A stretch of DNA of 64,000 nt from Streptomyces fradiae (GTDB lineage: Bacteria; Actinomycetota; Actinomycetes; Streptomycetales; Streptomycetaceae), in NCBI RefSeq assembly GCF_041270065.1, contig NZ_CP065958.1:6138001-6202000 (forward strand), read 5' to 3'. A program made the translations under genes and the position numbers. This document shows positions 1 through 9,688 of this stretch, piece after piece. Position 1 is the first letter of the stretch, and every line of letters begins with the position of its first letter. Below the pieces are notes generated by a model. It was not told where the DNA came from, searched no databases, and saw only the letters and a list, made by a program, of their open reading frames with translations.

Positions 1-1
1 C

Positions 2-1477
2 GCCCGCCGCAGCCTCATCGGCCGGCTGCTGCGACTGCGGCTCTCGGCGGTGGACCGGACGCAGCCGGGCGATCTGATGTCACGGGTCACCTCCGACACC
101 ACGCTCCTGCGCGCCGTCAGCACCCAGGCGGTGGTCAACGCCGCGACCGGGGCGCTCACGCTGATCGCGGCAGTCGTGGTGATGGCCTTCCTGGACGCCG
201 TACTGCTCGGCGTCACCCTCGTCGTGGTCCTGGTCGTCGGCGCGGGCGCCGCCCTGGTGATGCCGAAGATCGGGCAGGCCGCCGAGCGCTCCCAGGCCGC
301 GGTCGGGGAGATGTCCACCGGCCTGGAGCGGGTCTTCGGCGCGTTCCGCACGGTGAAGGCGTCCGGTGCCGAGGAGCGGGAGACCGCCCGCGTCGAGGCG
401 TCGGCCCGACGGGCGTGGCGCCACGGCGTGCGCGGCGCGAAATGGGAGGCCCTGCTGGGAACGGCGGACAACCTCGCTGTCGAGTCGGCGTTCCTCGCGG
501 TGCTCGCCGTCGGCGGGGCGCGGGTGGCCGCCGGGGACATCCCCGTCTCCACGCTCATCGCCTTCCTGCTGTACCTGTTCTACCTGATGGAGCCGGTGTA
601 CAAGCTGGTCGAGGCCGCCTCCGCGTACCAGGAGGGCGCGGCCGCGATCTCCCGGATCAAGGAGGTGGACCGCCTGGCGGCGGAGCCGCCGGCCACGCAC
701 AAGCCGGTGCGGACCGAGGTGCGTCCGGCGTCGGTCCGCTTCGAGGACGTGTCCTTCCGCTACGGGCCCGGGCTGCCGTACATCCACCAGCGGGTGGACT
801 TCGAGGTGCCGGGCGCCGGGATGACCGCCTTCGTCGGCCCCTCGGGTGCGGGCAAGTCGACGGTCTTCTCGCTCATCGAACGGTTCTACGAGACGACCGG
901 CGGGCGCATCCTGGTCGACGGCACGGACATACGGCAGTGGCCGCTGTCCGAACTGCGGTCCGTCATCGGGTACGTGGAGCAGGATGCTCCGGTCCTGGCC
1001 GGCACGCTGCGGGAGAACCTGGTCCACAGCGCCCCCGGCGCGACGGACGAAGAGGTCCGCGACGTCCTCGCGCGGACCCGCCTCGACACCCTCGTCGACC
1101 GTCTCCCGCACGGCCTGGACACCCTGGTCGGGCACCGCGGCTCGACGCTGTCCGGCGGCGAACGCCAGCGCGTCGCGATTGCCCGCGCAGTGCTGCGCAG
1201 ACCTCGGCTGCTGCTCCTGGACGAGGCGACCTCGCAACTCGACGCCGTCAACGAGCTGGCACTACGGGACGTCATCGCCGAGACGGCACGCGAGACCACC
1301 GTCCTGGTGGTGGCACACCGCCTGTCCACGGTGACGGACGCCGACCGCATCGTCGTCATGGACGCCGGCCGGGTCCGCGCGATCGGTACCCACGAGGAAC
1401 TGGTGGACCGGGACGAGCTGTACGCACAGCTCGCCGCAACCCAGCTTCTGCTCCCGGCCGGGCCTTCCGGCAGGTGA
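2..1477 (+). CDS. ABC exporter, fused permease and ATPase (5' truncated)
   Basis: C-terminal 491 residues of a half-size ABC exporter that should pump a small molecule or lipid across the membrane. The reading frame is open back to the window edge, so the start and first membrane helices lie outside. The visible part has two or more hydrophobic helices (around codons 45-85 and 160-195), then a nucleotide-binding domain with Walker A (GPSGAGKST), signature (LSGGERQR), Walker B ([12 protein letters not shown]) and switch histidine (VVAHRLST). All ATPase motifs are intact. A strong hairpin follows the stop codon. The substrate cannot be read from the sequence; it is separated from the biosynthetic genes by regulators, so a link to them is only possible. 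Confidence 0.93.
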   Translation, partial: ARRSLIGRLLRLRLSAVDRTQPGDLMSRVTSDTTLLRAVSTQAVVNAATGALTLIAAVVVMAFLDAVLLGVTLVVVLVVGAGAALVMPKIGQAAERSQAAVGEMSTGLERVFGAFRTVKASGAEERETARVEASARRAWRHGVRGAKWEALLGTADNLAVESAFLAVLAVGGARVAAGDIPVSTLIAFLLYLFYLMEPVYKLVEAASAYQEGAAAISRIKEVDRLAAEPPATHKPVRTEVRPASVRFEDVSFRYGPGLPYIHQRVDFEVPGAGMTAFVGPSGAGKSTVFSLIERFYETTGGRILVDGTDIRQWPLSELRSVIGYVEQDAPVLAGTLRENLVHSAPGATDEEVRDVLARTRLDTLVDRLPHGLDTLVGHRGSTLSGGERQRVAIARAVLRRPRLLLLDEATSQLDAVNELALRDVIAETARETTVLVVAHRLSTVTDADRIVVMDAGRVRAIGTHEELVDRDELYAQLAATQLLLPAGPSGR

Positions 1478-1483
1478 GTCCCC

Positions 1484-1519
1484 CAGGGCTGCCCCCGCCG
1501 CATGGCGGGGGCAGCCCTG
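1484..1519 (+). terminator. Intrinsic terminator after the ABC exporter
   Basis: Perfect inverted repeat with 16-bp arms starting CAGGGCTGCCCCC and a 4-nt loop, 7 bp after the stop codon of the exporter. There is no long T-run, which is usual for Streptomyces terminators. Confidence 0.8.
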
Positions 1520-1588
1520 CCGGGTGGCGGAGTGGCGCCGGACAGCCGTCGGGGTGTCGATGCGAGCAGGCCGCGAGGGCCGTCGGCG

Positions 1589-1621
1589 CCGGGGCGGGCC
1601 GTGAAGGACCGCCCGCCCCGG
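1589..1621 (-). terminator. Intrinsic terminator after the DUF418 gene
   Basis: Inverted repeat with 11-bp arms CCGGGGCGGGC / GCCCGCCCCGG and an 11-nt loop, located just after the stop codon of the leftward membrane-protein gene. It insulates that gene from the convergent ABC exporter. Confidence 0.6.
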
Positions 1622-1628
1622 TCCGGCG

Positions 1629-2888
1629 TCAACGGACGTACTTCGCCGGCTTGGTGGCGGCGTTGAGCAACGCCTCCAGTGGTCCGCGGCGGAAGAAGCG
1701 GGACCAGACCGCGGCGAACACGATCGCCCCGAAGATGAACGTGAGCACGGGGAGCCAGGACGTCTGGGTGCTCTCGCCGGCCGATACGCCGAGCATGGAC
1801 TGGGCGAGGAAGTGGCCCACGTACGCCGTCAGGGACATGGTGCCCACGGCGATGACGGGTTTCGCCAGGCTGCGCAGGCGAGGCAGGCGGTCCATGAGCA
1901 CCGTCGCACCGACGATCACGAGGATGGCGACGCCGACGCTGGCGATGATGTCGAAGGTGGTGCCGCTGTGCGGCCCGGCGGACAGCAGTTCCGAGGCCGC
2001 CCGCTGGGGGGCCTCGAAGGATCCGCTGCCGAACGACGACGCCTTCTCGAAGCCTGCGGACGACGACTTCCCGTCCTCCGCCATGCTGCGCAGCGCGTTC
2101 GGGCCCGCCAGCAGCAGGGACAGGCCGTACGCGCCGGCGGTCAGGGCGGCGCCGAGCGCGGCCAGGCGACGCTGGACGGAGGCGGCCGACAGGTCGAGGC
2201 GGGCCAGCGCCATGCCGGCGACGACGAACGACATCCAGGTGATCGTCGGGTAGAAGCCGGTGAGCAGCAGGTCGAGGACGCCGACCTCGCTGAGCTTCTT
2301 GAGCGGGTCGTAGGCGTTGATGGTCTGCTGGACGGACTCGCCGAGCTGCGAGCTCAGGACGAACGCCAGCTGCGGTGTGACGAGCGCGAGGCCGGCCGCG
2401 GTGATCGCCAGGGCTTTGGCCGACAGCCGCAGCAGGGGCAGCGCGAGGAGGAAGTAGACACCGTAGAAGCCGAGGATGATCACGCCCCCGTACTCCATCG
2501 CCAGCACCGTGCCCAGGGCCAGCAGGACCACGGCGCGGATCGCGATCCGGGCCTTCGCCTGGCGGCCGGCCAGGCCGGTCTTGGGCTCACGGCGGCCGGC
2601 GATCAGCATCAGTGAGAACCCGGCGAGGGTGGCGAACAGGACCGACGAATGCCCGTCGGCCAGATACCGGACCCAGGTGCCGACGCCGTGCGTGGACGAG
2701 AGCACCGGGCCGATGTGGACGATGTACATGCCGAACACCGCCAGCGCGCGGGCCAGGTCCACCCCGACCAGGCGTCCCATCGAAGGGCCGCCCGAGGGCC
2801 TCCCTGCGGCCTCGGACGAGGTACGGAGTCGTGGAGGCGAGTTCTCCTGCGGAGACGACGTCGCCTGCGGCGGCTGTATCTGTGTCAT
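1629..2888 (-). CDS. DUF418/DUF1624-type polytopic membrane protein
   Basis: 419-residue integral membrane protein. After a short polar N-terminus it has the family opening (RLVGVDLARALAVFGMYIVHIG) and about ten hydrophobic helices, with the C-terminal block (TAYVGHFLAQS) typical of DUF418 proteins, which are related to acyltransferase-3/HGSNAT membrane acyltransferases. The start is set at an ATG with GGGAG 8 nt upstream; the frame is open further upstream but without a better ribosome site. It is monocistronic, divergent from the response regulator. Function is unknown; many homologues are annotated as putative transporters or acyltransferases. Confidence 0.85.
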   Translation of the reverse strand: MTQIQPPQATSSPQENSPPRLRTSSEAAGRPSGGPSMGRLVGVDLARALAVFGMYIVHIGPVLSSTHGVGTWVRYLADGHSSVLFATLAGFSLMLIAGRREPKTGLAGRQAKARIAIRAVVLLALGTVLAMEYGGVIILGFYGVYFLLALPLLRLSAKALAITAAGLALVTPQLAFVLSSQLGESVQQTINAYDPLKKLSEVGVLDLLLTGFYPTITWMSFVVAGMALARLDLSAASVQRRLAALGAALTAGAYGLSLLLAGPNALRSMAEDGKSSSAGFEKASSFGSGSFEAPQRAASELLSAGPHSGTTFDIIASVGVAILVIVGATVLMDRLPRLRSLAKPVIAVGTMSLTAYVGHFLAQSMLGVSAGESTQTSWLPVLTFIFGAIVFAAVWSRFFRRGPLEALLNAATKPAKYVR

Positions 2889-3338
2889 ACGAGGAATCTC
2901 CCGGGGCGGTACGGACGCGGACCATCCGGCAGGCTTCGGTGGCACCCCCGCCGACCGGCCGGGACCACCCCGCCGACCGGCGGACAGGAGAGGTCCACCA
3001 GGCGGCAGTACGCGTACCTGGCAACGAGAGGTCGCACCCGCACTGGAGTGGATCAGCGGCCGGGTCGACGCAAGGTGAGACCGCGGGGGACCGAACGCGG
3101 CGGGCGCCATCCGCCGGGTCTCGCCCGCCGGGCTGCCGACCGGCCGGAGCGCACCCCCCGAACGGCTGGAGCCGACCCGCCGGGTGTCCACAGTCCGTGG
3201 GTGGTCACGTCACCACGTACCCTGCCCGGCGTACGGTCGACGCCAGGCGAACCCGTACGAGTGCGCGGGACCCCCGAATGCACGGGTCGGGCGCCGAGCA
3301 GCGGGACAGCGCGGACGAGAGTGTGAGGCGGGACGCCG
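2889..3338. promoter_or_regulatory. Divergent intergenic region, DUF418 gene / response regulator
   Basis: 450 bp between two divergent starts. Very GC-rich; I see no convincing gene, repeat or hairpin. It must hold the promoters of both neighbours but I cannot point to clear -10/-35 boxes. Confidence 0.5.
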
Positions 3339-4019
3339 GTGATCCGGGTAGTGGTGGTGGACGACGAGGCCCTGGTGCGGTCCGGTTTCCGGATGATCCT
3401 GAACGCCTCCGACGGCATCGAGGTCGTGGCGACCGCGGAAGGGGCGCAGGCCGCCGACGTGGTCCGGCGCGAGTCGCCGGACGTCGTGCTCCTCGACATC
3501 CGCATGCCGGACGTGGACGGCCTGACCGTGCTGCGGCAGATCCAGGAACTGCCGGCACCACCGCACGTGGCCATGCTGACCACCTTCGACACCGACGAGT
3601 ACATCCTGACCGCGCTGCGCTCGGGAGCCTCCGGCTTCCTCCTCAAGGACACCGAGCCCGAACAGCTCGCCCAGCTGGTCCGCACCCTGGCCGCGGGCGG
3701 CGTCGTGATGTCCCCGAAGGCATCACGCGCGCTGCTTCGCGGCCACCCGGGGGCCGGCGCACCCCAGGACGCGGACGTGGCACGCGTCGGCCTGCTCAGC
3801 GACCGGGAACGCGATGTCCTCGTCCTGGTCGCCGAAGGACTCTCCAACGCCGACATCGGCACCCGCATCCATCTGAGCGCGGGCACCGTCAAGGACCACG
3901 TCAGCTCGATCCTGACCAAACTGCGCGTCACCAGCCGCGTCCAGGCGGCACTGCTCGCCGAGCGGGCCGGACTGCTCGCTCACGACGACGGCAACACGGC
4001 ACGGGACAACGGACGATGA
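3339..4019 (+). CDS. NarL/LuxR-family response regulator
   Basis: 226 residues. Receiver domain (1-120) with the acidic pair D8/D9 and phospho-acceptor D53 (VLLDIRMPD), and Lys in the LLKD block; C-terminal LuxR-type helix-turn-helix (residues about 150-212, LSDRERDVLVLVAEGLSN). It is the transcriptional output of the kinase encoded directly downstream, whose ATG overlaps its stop codon (ATGA). GTG start. The target genes are not evident; similar pairs in Streptomyces often control a neighbouring transporter or lipid genes. Confidence 0.95.
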   Translation: MIRVVVVDDEALVRSGFRMILNASDGIEVVATAEGAQAADVVRRESPDVVLLDIRMPDVDGLTVLRQIQELPAPPHVAMLTTFDTDEYILTALRSGASGFLLKDTEPEQLAQLVRTLAAGGVVMSPKASRALLRGHPGAGAPQDADVARVGLLSDRERDVLVLVAEGLSNADIGTRIHLSAGTVKDHVSSILTKLRVTSRVQAALLAERAGLLAHDDGNTARDNGR

Positions 4020-5140
4020 GCACGGGCCGGGCACTGTGGCGGCGCCTTCCGCCCTGGGCGGTCGACACGGGCCTCGTCGCGCTCGCCCTGCTCGACGCAT
4101 GGATCAACCTCCTGGGCGAGGGCACCCCCGTGATGTGGGCCTGCGCCGCCGCGGGCTCCGCCGGCCTGTTCCTGCGCAGGCGTTTCCCGCTGGCCGTCTT
4201 CCTGCTGACGCTGCCCATGACCCTGTTCATGGACGTCGCGGTCGCGCCGATCGCCGCCCTGTACACACTCGCCGCGTCCACCCGCAACCGCCCGCTGCTG
4301 GCCGGCTGCGCCCTGCTGAACGCGGCGGCGGGCACGCTCGCCTGGCCGCTGTCCGACGGGTTCACCGGCGACGACCGGACCTGGACGCTCGTCCAGTTCG
4401 TCTACACGCTCGCCACGGCCTTCGCCCCCGTCCTGTTCGGCCAACTCGTGCAGGCCAGGCACGACGTGGCCCGCCGGCTCGTCGAGGTCAAGGAGGCACG
4501 GGAACACGAACGTGCCCTCTACGCCCAGACCGTCCTCGCCCGCGAACGCGCCCAGCTCGCCCGCGAGATGCACGACGTCGTCTCCCACCAGGTCAGCCTC
4601 ATCGCCGTCCAGGCCGGAGCCCTGCAGGTCGCCGCGAAGGACCCCGACGCCCGCGAGGCCGCCCGCACCATCCGCACCCTGAGCGCCGGCACCCTCGACG
4701 AACTCCGCCACATGGTCACGCTGCTCCGCGCCTCCGGCGGCAGGGCAACCGAACTCACCCCCCAGCCCACCCTCGCCGACCTCCGGCAGCTCATCGCCAA
4801 CAGCGGCATCGAGACCACCCTGACCGGACAGCTTCCGGCCGACATCAGCACCACCGCCCAGCGCACCGTCTACCGCACGGTCCAGGAAGCCCTCACCAAC
4901 GTGCGCAAACACGCCCCCGGGGCCCGTGCCGAGGTGCGCCTGTGGCACAACCCGCACCACTTCGTCGTCACCGTCACCAACACCGCCCCCACCCGCCCGA
5001 CCGTCGCCCTCCCCAGCGCCCGCCACGGCCTCATCGGCCTGAAGGAACGCGCCGAACTCCTCGACGGCACCCTCACCGCCGAACCCACCCCAGAAGGCGG
5101 CTACAAGATCGAACTACGAGCCCCCGCCCGGTCCGACTGA
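4016..5140 (+). CDS. HisKA_3-type sensor histidine kinase
   Basis: 374-residue membrane kinase. Four to five hydrophobic helices occupy residues 15-142 with almost no extracytoplasmic domain, followed by a coiled linker (150-180), the HisKA_3 dimerisation box with phospho-accepting His186 (AREMHDVVSHQ), and a C-terminal HATPase_c domain (N-box VQEALTNVRKHA, G-box HGLIGLKERAELL). Translationally coupled to the upstream response regulator by an ATGA overlap; the two form a standard NarL-type pair. Its 3' end overlaps the convergent FAD protein gene by 40 bp. Confidence 0.95.
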   Translation: MSTGRALWRRLPPWAVDTGLVALALLDAWINLLGEGTPVMWACAAAGSAGLFLRRRFPLAVFLLTLPMTLFMDVAVAPIAALYTLAASTRNRPLLAGCALLNAAAGTLAWPLSDGFTGDDRTWTLVQFVYTLATAFAPVLFGQLVQARHDVARRLVEVKEAREHERALYAQTVLARERAQLAREMHDVVSHQVSLIAVQAGALQVAAKDPDAREAARTIRTLSAGTLDELRHMVTLLRASGGRATELTPQPTLADLRQLIANSGIETTLTGQLPADISTTAQRTVYRTVQEALTNVRKHAPGARAEVRLWHNPHHFVVTVTNTAPTRPTVALPSARHGLIGLKERAELLDGTLTAEPTPEGGYKIELRAPARSD

Positions 5141-7395
5141 AGGCAATGCGTACGAGTGGCTTCAGGGCGGGGGGTTTCCAGGAGGTGCCAGAAGTCGGTC
5201 AGCCAGGTGACGGTGTCGCGCATCACGTAGTGGTCGGCGGTGGGGCGGAGGGCGGAGAGGAGGAAGGACTTCTGGCCCTCGGCCGGGGGGCCCAGGATGG
5301 TGAGGCGGGGGTCGGGGGTGCCGTCGGGGCGGAGGGGGTGGAAGCGGGGGGTGAGGTCGAGGCCGCCCGGTTCGAAGACGTCGCCGGTCGCGGAGACGTT
5401 GCGCCAGAGGCGGGCCAGGCCGTGGTCGAGCAGGTTGCGGAAGAGGGGCGAGGCGTCCCGGTGCGGGGCGAAGGGGTGGACCCGGGCGTCGGCCAGGGTG
5501 TCCACCTGGCAGGACGCGGCCGTGGCCGGGCCGTCCACGCGGAACCGTGACGTCGCCTCGTCGGGGTGCAGTTGGGCGCCGGGGCCGGTGCCGATGTCGA
5601 GCAGGCCGTGCCGGACGAGGGCGCGGATCCGCTCCATCACCTCGGGGGCGGCCCCGTTGGCGAGGCGGTTGTGCAGCCGGACGTAGCGGGCGAGGAAGAC
5701 GCGGTGGGAGGCCGGGGTCAGGCCGCCGTCGTCCACCGCACGGGAGATCACCGAGCGCAGGTCGCGCCATACGCCGTCGGCCGCGGCCTTGTGGGGGTTG
5801 TCCAGGTTTCCCTGCTCGGCCCACCGCAGGTCGCGGTCCATGAAGGCGAGCACCGCCTCCCGGTAGCGCTCGGGAGTGTCGAGGCCGGTGGCGTCCAGGG
5901 GCCTGGTGGTGCGCTGCCAGTCGAAGCGGTTTCCGGCCGGCCGTTCGTCGAGACACCACGGCGAGGTCCACGAGGACACGGCACGGCGCAGGGCGTCCGG
6001 GCCCTGCCGCCACGCCTTGCGTGCCAGGGCGCACGGTTCGGTGCCGAAGACGACCTCGATCCAGCGGAGCATCGCCTCCTCGGCCGACCAGCCGGATGTG
6101 CGCGCCTCCGTCCCCGTCCCCGTCCCCGTCGGCGGCCGGTCATGGCCGTCCAGGAGCGCTTCGAGCGCGTCGGTGATCTCGTCCACCGCCGCTTCGAGCG
6201 GGCCGAGGAGCCGAGTGGGATCGCCGGGCCGGTCGCCGTACGGCGCTCCGCCGACGAGGAAGGCCTGGTACGTCGCGCCCGCCCGGTCGCGCAGGAAGGC
6301 GGCGGCCTGCGGGCCGAACAGCGTGGCGTAATGGAGCCAGGCCATCTCCAGGACGACGAGGGGCAGTACGTCCCGTTCGAAGTCGAGCTGACCGGGCCCG
6401 CCGTCGCCGCGCGGGGTGCCGACGCTCGCCCGCAGCCGGTCGACCGCCTCGCCGGTGAGGAACACCCCGCGGTGCTCCAGGCGTTCGGGATCGGCGTCCT
6501 TGTGGTTGTCGGGGCGGGCGAAGGTGAACACGCCCGTCTCGCTGAAGGCCAGGAGCTTCGCCGGTTCGGCGCCGCTGGGCTCGTAGCGCAGCCCGCCGTC
6601 CGGTCCGGGTACGAAGGTCCCGCCCCGTCCCTCGGTCAGGTGGAGGATCTCGTCGATCGCCGTCAGCCCCATGCCGGCGATGCCGACGACCCGGCCGGGC
6701 CCGGTGATCCGCGGCGGCAGCGCCCGGTCCAGCGGGTAGGCGTACGGGACGTAGGCGCACCCGGCGCGGTCGGCGAAGTCCGCCAGGCCCCGCGTGCCCG
6801 CCGCGCGCCACGGGTCGTGGTGGGTGTGCCCCGTCACCAGAAGGACCTGGTCGGCGGGGAAGGCGCCGCCGTCGGCGGTGCGCACCGTGAGCCCGTCGGC
6901 GTGCGGCGCGATGTCGACGACCTCGGTGTGGTGCAGGTGTACGGAGACGCCGGGGTGGGCGCGCAGCTCGCGCACGAAGGTGCCGAACATGTCCTGCAAC
7001 GCCAGCCCGTGGACGTAACGCTTCGGCCAGTCCCCGGGGGCGAGGTCGAGGTCGGCGTCGCCGGTCTCGGCGAAGCGCCGCCGGCACCACGCGTGGAGGG
7101 TGGGCCGTTGCGGGGCGGGCCGCAGCGGCCCGGCGTCCCGCACGGACTCGTCCGCGGCGAAGGAGACCTGGCTGCTGATGCGGTTCAGATAACTGGTCCT
7201 GGGCTGCGTCGGGCTGTGGGCCTCGCCGGAGCCGAACTCCCCGGAGCGTTCGTAGATCCGTACCTCCAGACGCCGGTCGCGGCCCAGCCGGGCGATCTCC
7301 GCCGACAGGCGTTCCACCGCGTACGTGGCCCGGGGGCCGCCGCCCACGATCGCGAGCCGGTGGACGGCCGGCGCCATGCCGTTTGCCGGATTCAC
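5101..7395 (-). CDS. FAD/NAD(P)-binding protein of unknown reaction
   Basis: 764-residue flavoprotein of the NAD_binding_9 type. N-terminal Rossmann motif (LAIVGGGPRATYAVERL, about residues 13-30) and a second dinucleotide fold (VVGIAGMGLTAIDEI) near residue 230 argue for FAD plus NAD(P) binding. The last 350 residues have no motif I recognise. The GTG start overlaps the stop codon of the 2-AEP aminotransferase gene (GTGA); an in-frame ATG lies six codons downstream. It is the last gene of the phosphonate operon and therefore a candidate tailoring oxidase or N-oxygenase of a 2-AEP-derived product, but that is inference from position only. Confidence 0.75.
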   Translation of the reverse strand: MNPANGMAPAVHRLAIVGGGPRATYAVERLSAEIARLGRDRRLEVRIYERSGEFGSGEAHSPTQPRTSYLNRISSQVSFAADESVRDAGPLRPAPQRPTLHAWCRRRFAETGDADLDLAPGDWPKRYVHGLALQDMFGTFVRELRAHPGVSVHLHHTEVVDIAPHADGLTVRTADGGAFPADQVLLVTGHTHHDPWRAAGTRGLADFADRAGCAYVPYAYPLDRALPPRITGPGRVVGIAGMGLTAIDEILHLTEGRGGTFVPGPDGGLRYEPSGAEPAKLLAFSETGVFTFARPDNHKDADPERLEHRGVFLTGEAVDRLRASVGTPRGDGGPGQLDFERDVLPLVVLEMAWLHYATLFGPQAAAFLRDRAGATYQAFLVGGAPYGDRPGDPTRLLGPLEAAVDEITDALEALLDGHDRPPTGTGTGTEARTSGWSAEEAMLRWIEVVFGTEPCALARKAWRQGPDALRRAVSSWTSPWCLDERPAGNRFDWQRTTRPLDATGLDTPERYREAVLAFMDRDLRWAEQGNLDNPHKAAADGVWRDLRSVISRAVDDGGLTPASHRVFLARYVRLHNRLANGAAPEVMERIRALVRHGLLDIGTGPGAQLHPDEATSRFRVDGPATAASCQVDTLADARVHPFAPHRDASPLFRNLLDHGLARLWRNVSATGDVFEPGGLDLTPRFHPLRPDGTPDPRLTILGPPAEGQKSFLLSALRPTADHYVMRDTVTWLTDFWHLLETPRPEATRTHCLQSDRAGARSSIL

Positions 7396-8549
7396 GCGGC
7401 CTCCCCGCCGGCCGTGCGTTCCCGGAGCCCGGGCAGGATCCGGCCGAGGACGGAGAGGAACCGGTCGATGTCCCGCTCGTCCATGGTGCCCATGGTGGAG
7501 AGCCGGAAGAAGCTGGCCGACAGCTCCTCCTGGGCCGCGTAGACCACGAACCCCTCGTCCTTCAGGGCCCGGTGCAGCTCCGCGTAACGGACGCCCTCCG
7601 GGAGGCGGACCACCGTGAGGCTCACGGCCCGGTGCCGCGGGTCGAGCGGGATGTCCAGCCCGAGCTCGGCGAGACCGGCCCGCAGTCGGCCGGCGAGTGC
7701 GCCGTAGCGGCGGCCGCGCGCCGCCACGCCCTCGGCGAGGGCCAGGTCAAGCGCCGTCTCGAAGGCGTAGAAGAGGGGGACCGCCGGGGTGAAGGCGGGC
7801 GCCTGGGCCTTCTCCTGCGCGGCGTAGTGCCGGTGCAGATCGAGGTAGTAGCTCCGCCGGGGGTGAGCCGCCAGGTCCTCGAAGGCCTGCCGGGAGGCGC
7901 AGACGAACGCCAGGCCCGGCATGCCCTCCAGACACTTGTTGGCGGTGCCGACGAGCCAGTCGATGCCGTCGCGCGCGAGGTCGAGGGACTCCGCGCCCAC
8001 GCTGCTGACGGCGTCGACGATGATCCGGCGCCCGTGGGCGCGGGCCACCGAGGCGAGGGCCGCCACGTCGTTGAGCATGCCGGTGCTCGTCTCGTGGTGC
8101 ACCACCGCGAGGTGGGTGAGGCCCGGATCAGCGGCGAGCTCCCGGCCGACGCGGACCGCGTCGACCGGGGTGCCCCAGCCGAGTTCGAGGCGTACGCAGC
8201 GGATGCCGTGGGCCCGGGCGATGTCGTGGAGCCGCTGCCCGTAGTGGCCGTTGTCCACGACGAGCAGCGCGCCGCCGGCGGGCACGGCGGAGACGACGGC
8301 GGCTTCGAGCGCCGAGGTGCCCGAGCCGGTCAGGACGACCGAGGTGTGGTCGTCGCCGCCCCCGCACACGGCGGTGATCTTCCGGCGCACCCGGGTCATC
8401 AGCGCGCCGAACTCCGGCTCGCGATGGCACAGGTCGGGCCCGCCGAGCGCGGACCGGACGGTCTCGTCGGTGTTCACCGGTCCCGGGTTCATCAGGACGG
8501 TCCGGGCGGCGGCGGAGCCGCCCGGGCGGGTGGTGCTGCGGGCCGTCAT
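7392..8549 (-). CDS. phnW: 2-aminoethylphosphonate:pyruvate aminotransferase
   Basis: 385 residues, fold-type I PLP enzyme of the class V / AGXT group. It should interconvert phosphonoacetaldehyde and 2-aminoethylphosphonate. Characteristic features are the N-terminal substrate loop (LMNPGPVNTDETVR), PLP-binding Asp-Ala-Val-Ser-Ser (IIVDAVSSVGAE) and the Schiff-base lysine in TANKCLEGMPG, nearly the motif of characterised PhnW enzymes. Start ATG overlaps the stop of the decarboxylase gene. Located after pepM and ppd it must run in the biosynthetic direction, making 2-AEP, rather than in phosphonate catabolism; no phosphonatase (phnX) is present. Confidence 0.9.
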   Translation of the reverse strand: MTARSTTRPGGSAAARTVLMNPGPVNTDETVRSALGGPDLCHREPEFGALMTRVRRKITAVCGGGDDHTSVVLTGSGTSALEAAVVSAVPAGGALLVVDNGHYGQRLHDIARAHGIRCVRLELGWGTPVDAVRVGRELAADPGLTHLAVVHHETSTGMLNDVAALASVARAHGRRIIVDAVSSVGAESLDLARDGIDWLVGTANKCLEGMPGLAFVCASRQAFEDLAAHPRRSYYLDLHRHYAAQEKAQAPAFTPAVPLFYAFETALDLALAEGVAARGRRYGALAGRLRAGLAELGLDIPLDPRHRAVSLTVVRLPEGVRYAELHRALKDEGFVVYAAQEELSASFFRLSTMGTMDERDIDRFLSVLGRILPGLRERTAGGEAA

Positions 8550-9688
8550 GCGGTGACCTCCGCGGAGAAGCGCGCGGCCGAGGCCGGCGGGGGCAGGGCG
8601 GGCCGGCCGAGGCCCGGGTCGGAGTAGGCCGCGACGCGCACCCGCAGCAGCGACGGTCCGCCGCCGGCGGGCAGCCGCGACAGGGCCTCGCCAAGGCCCT
8701 CGGCGGTCGTCACGTCGGCGGTGTGGCGGTAGCCGCAGGCCGTGGCAACGCCGGCGAAGTCCACATGGGCCGAACCCGTCGGCTGGCCGCCCGTCGACTC
8801 GTAGGCGCCGTTGTCGAAGACGATGTGCAGCAGGTTCGGCGGGGCCGTCCGGCCGATCGTCGCCATCGCCTCCAGGCGCATCAGCGCCGCGCCGTCGCCG
8901 TCCAGGACCACGACGCGCTTCGACGGCGCGTGCAGCGCGACGCCGAGGGCCACGCTCGACGCGCAGCCCATCGAGCCGACGACGTACAGATTCCCGGCCC
9001 GGTCCCGGTCCCGCTCCAGCTCGCGGGCGGTCTTGCCGGTCGTGGCGACGACCAGCGCCCGGTCGCCGACGAGCCGCATGACGTGGCCGATCGCCTCGCT
9101 GCGCAGCAGCGGACCGCCGGCGCCGGACGGCTGCCGGGGCGTACGCGGGACGGGGGCGACGGCGCCCTTGGGGACGACGAAGGCGAAGGGCAGACCGGTG
9201 GCGTCCATGTGGGCGGCGGCGGCGCGCAGCCGCTCCGTCAGCAACTCACTGGTATTCGGAAGGAGTTCGTGCCGGATGCCCATGGCGGTGAGGATGCCGG
9301 GGGTGATCTGCCCCATGAGCTCGTGCTGGGGCTCGTCCGGACTGCCGGGTTCGCCCCGCCAGGTGACGAGGAGCAGGACGGGCAGCCGCAGCGTGTGACA
9401 GAGCGAGGTCAGCGGGTTGACGGCGTTGCCGAGGCCCGAGTTCTGCAGGATGACGACGGGGCGCCGTCCGGCCAGCCGGGCGCCGGCGGAGATGGCCACG
9501 GCCTCGCCCTCGTTGGCCGCGATGACGTAGTCGTCCGGGTGCCGGCGCTCCAGGCAGCTGATCACCGGGCCGAGGAAGGAGCAGGGGACGCCGGTGAACG
9601 GCCCGAACCCCGCCGTACGGAAGGCCGCGACGACCTCCTCGGCGTCGAGCGCCGTCGTGGAGGCGATCGTAGGGGCGGCGCTCGTCAT
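8546..9688 (-). CDS. ppd: Phosphonopyruvate decarboxylase
   Basis: 380-residue thiamine-diphosphate enzyme that decarboxylates phosphonopyruvate to phosphonoacetaldehyde, the irreversible step that drives C-P bond formation. Visible motifs: the cofactor-activating glutamate region (NEGEAVAISAGARLAG) and the ThDP/Mg motif (LDGDGAALMRLEAMATIG then FDNGAYESTGGQ). Length matches Ppd proteins of phosphonate clusters. Start ATG overlaps the pepM stop codon and its stop overlaps phnW, so the three enzymes are translationally coupled in pathway order. Confidence 0.93.
   Translation of the reverse strand: MTSAAPTIASTTALDAEEVVAAFRTAGFGPFTGVPCSFLGPVISCLERRHPDDYVIAANEGEAVAISAGARLAGRRPVVILQNSGLGNAVNPLTSLCHTLRLPVLLLVTWRGEPGSPDEPQHELMGQITPGILTAMGIRHELLPNTSELLTERLRAAAAHMDATGLPFAFVVPKGAVAPVPRTPRQPSGAGGPLLRSEAIGHVMRLVGDRALVVATTGKTARELERDRDRAGNLYVVGSMGCASSVALGVALHAPSKRVVVLDGDGAALMRLEAMATIGRTAPPNLLHIVFDNGAYESTGGQPTGSAHVDFAGVATACGYRHTADVTTAEGLGEALSRLPAGGGPSLLRVRVAAYSDPGLGRPALPPPASAARFSAEVTA

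Noticed and set aside
7392..8549. phnW as part of phosphonate degradation
   Set aside because: It is co-translated after pepM and ppd, and no phosphonatase or C-P lyase gene is present.
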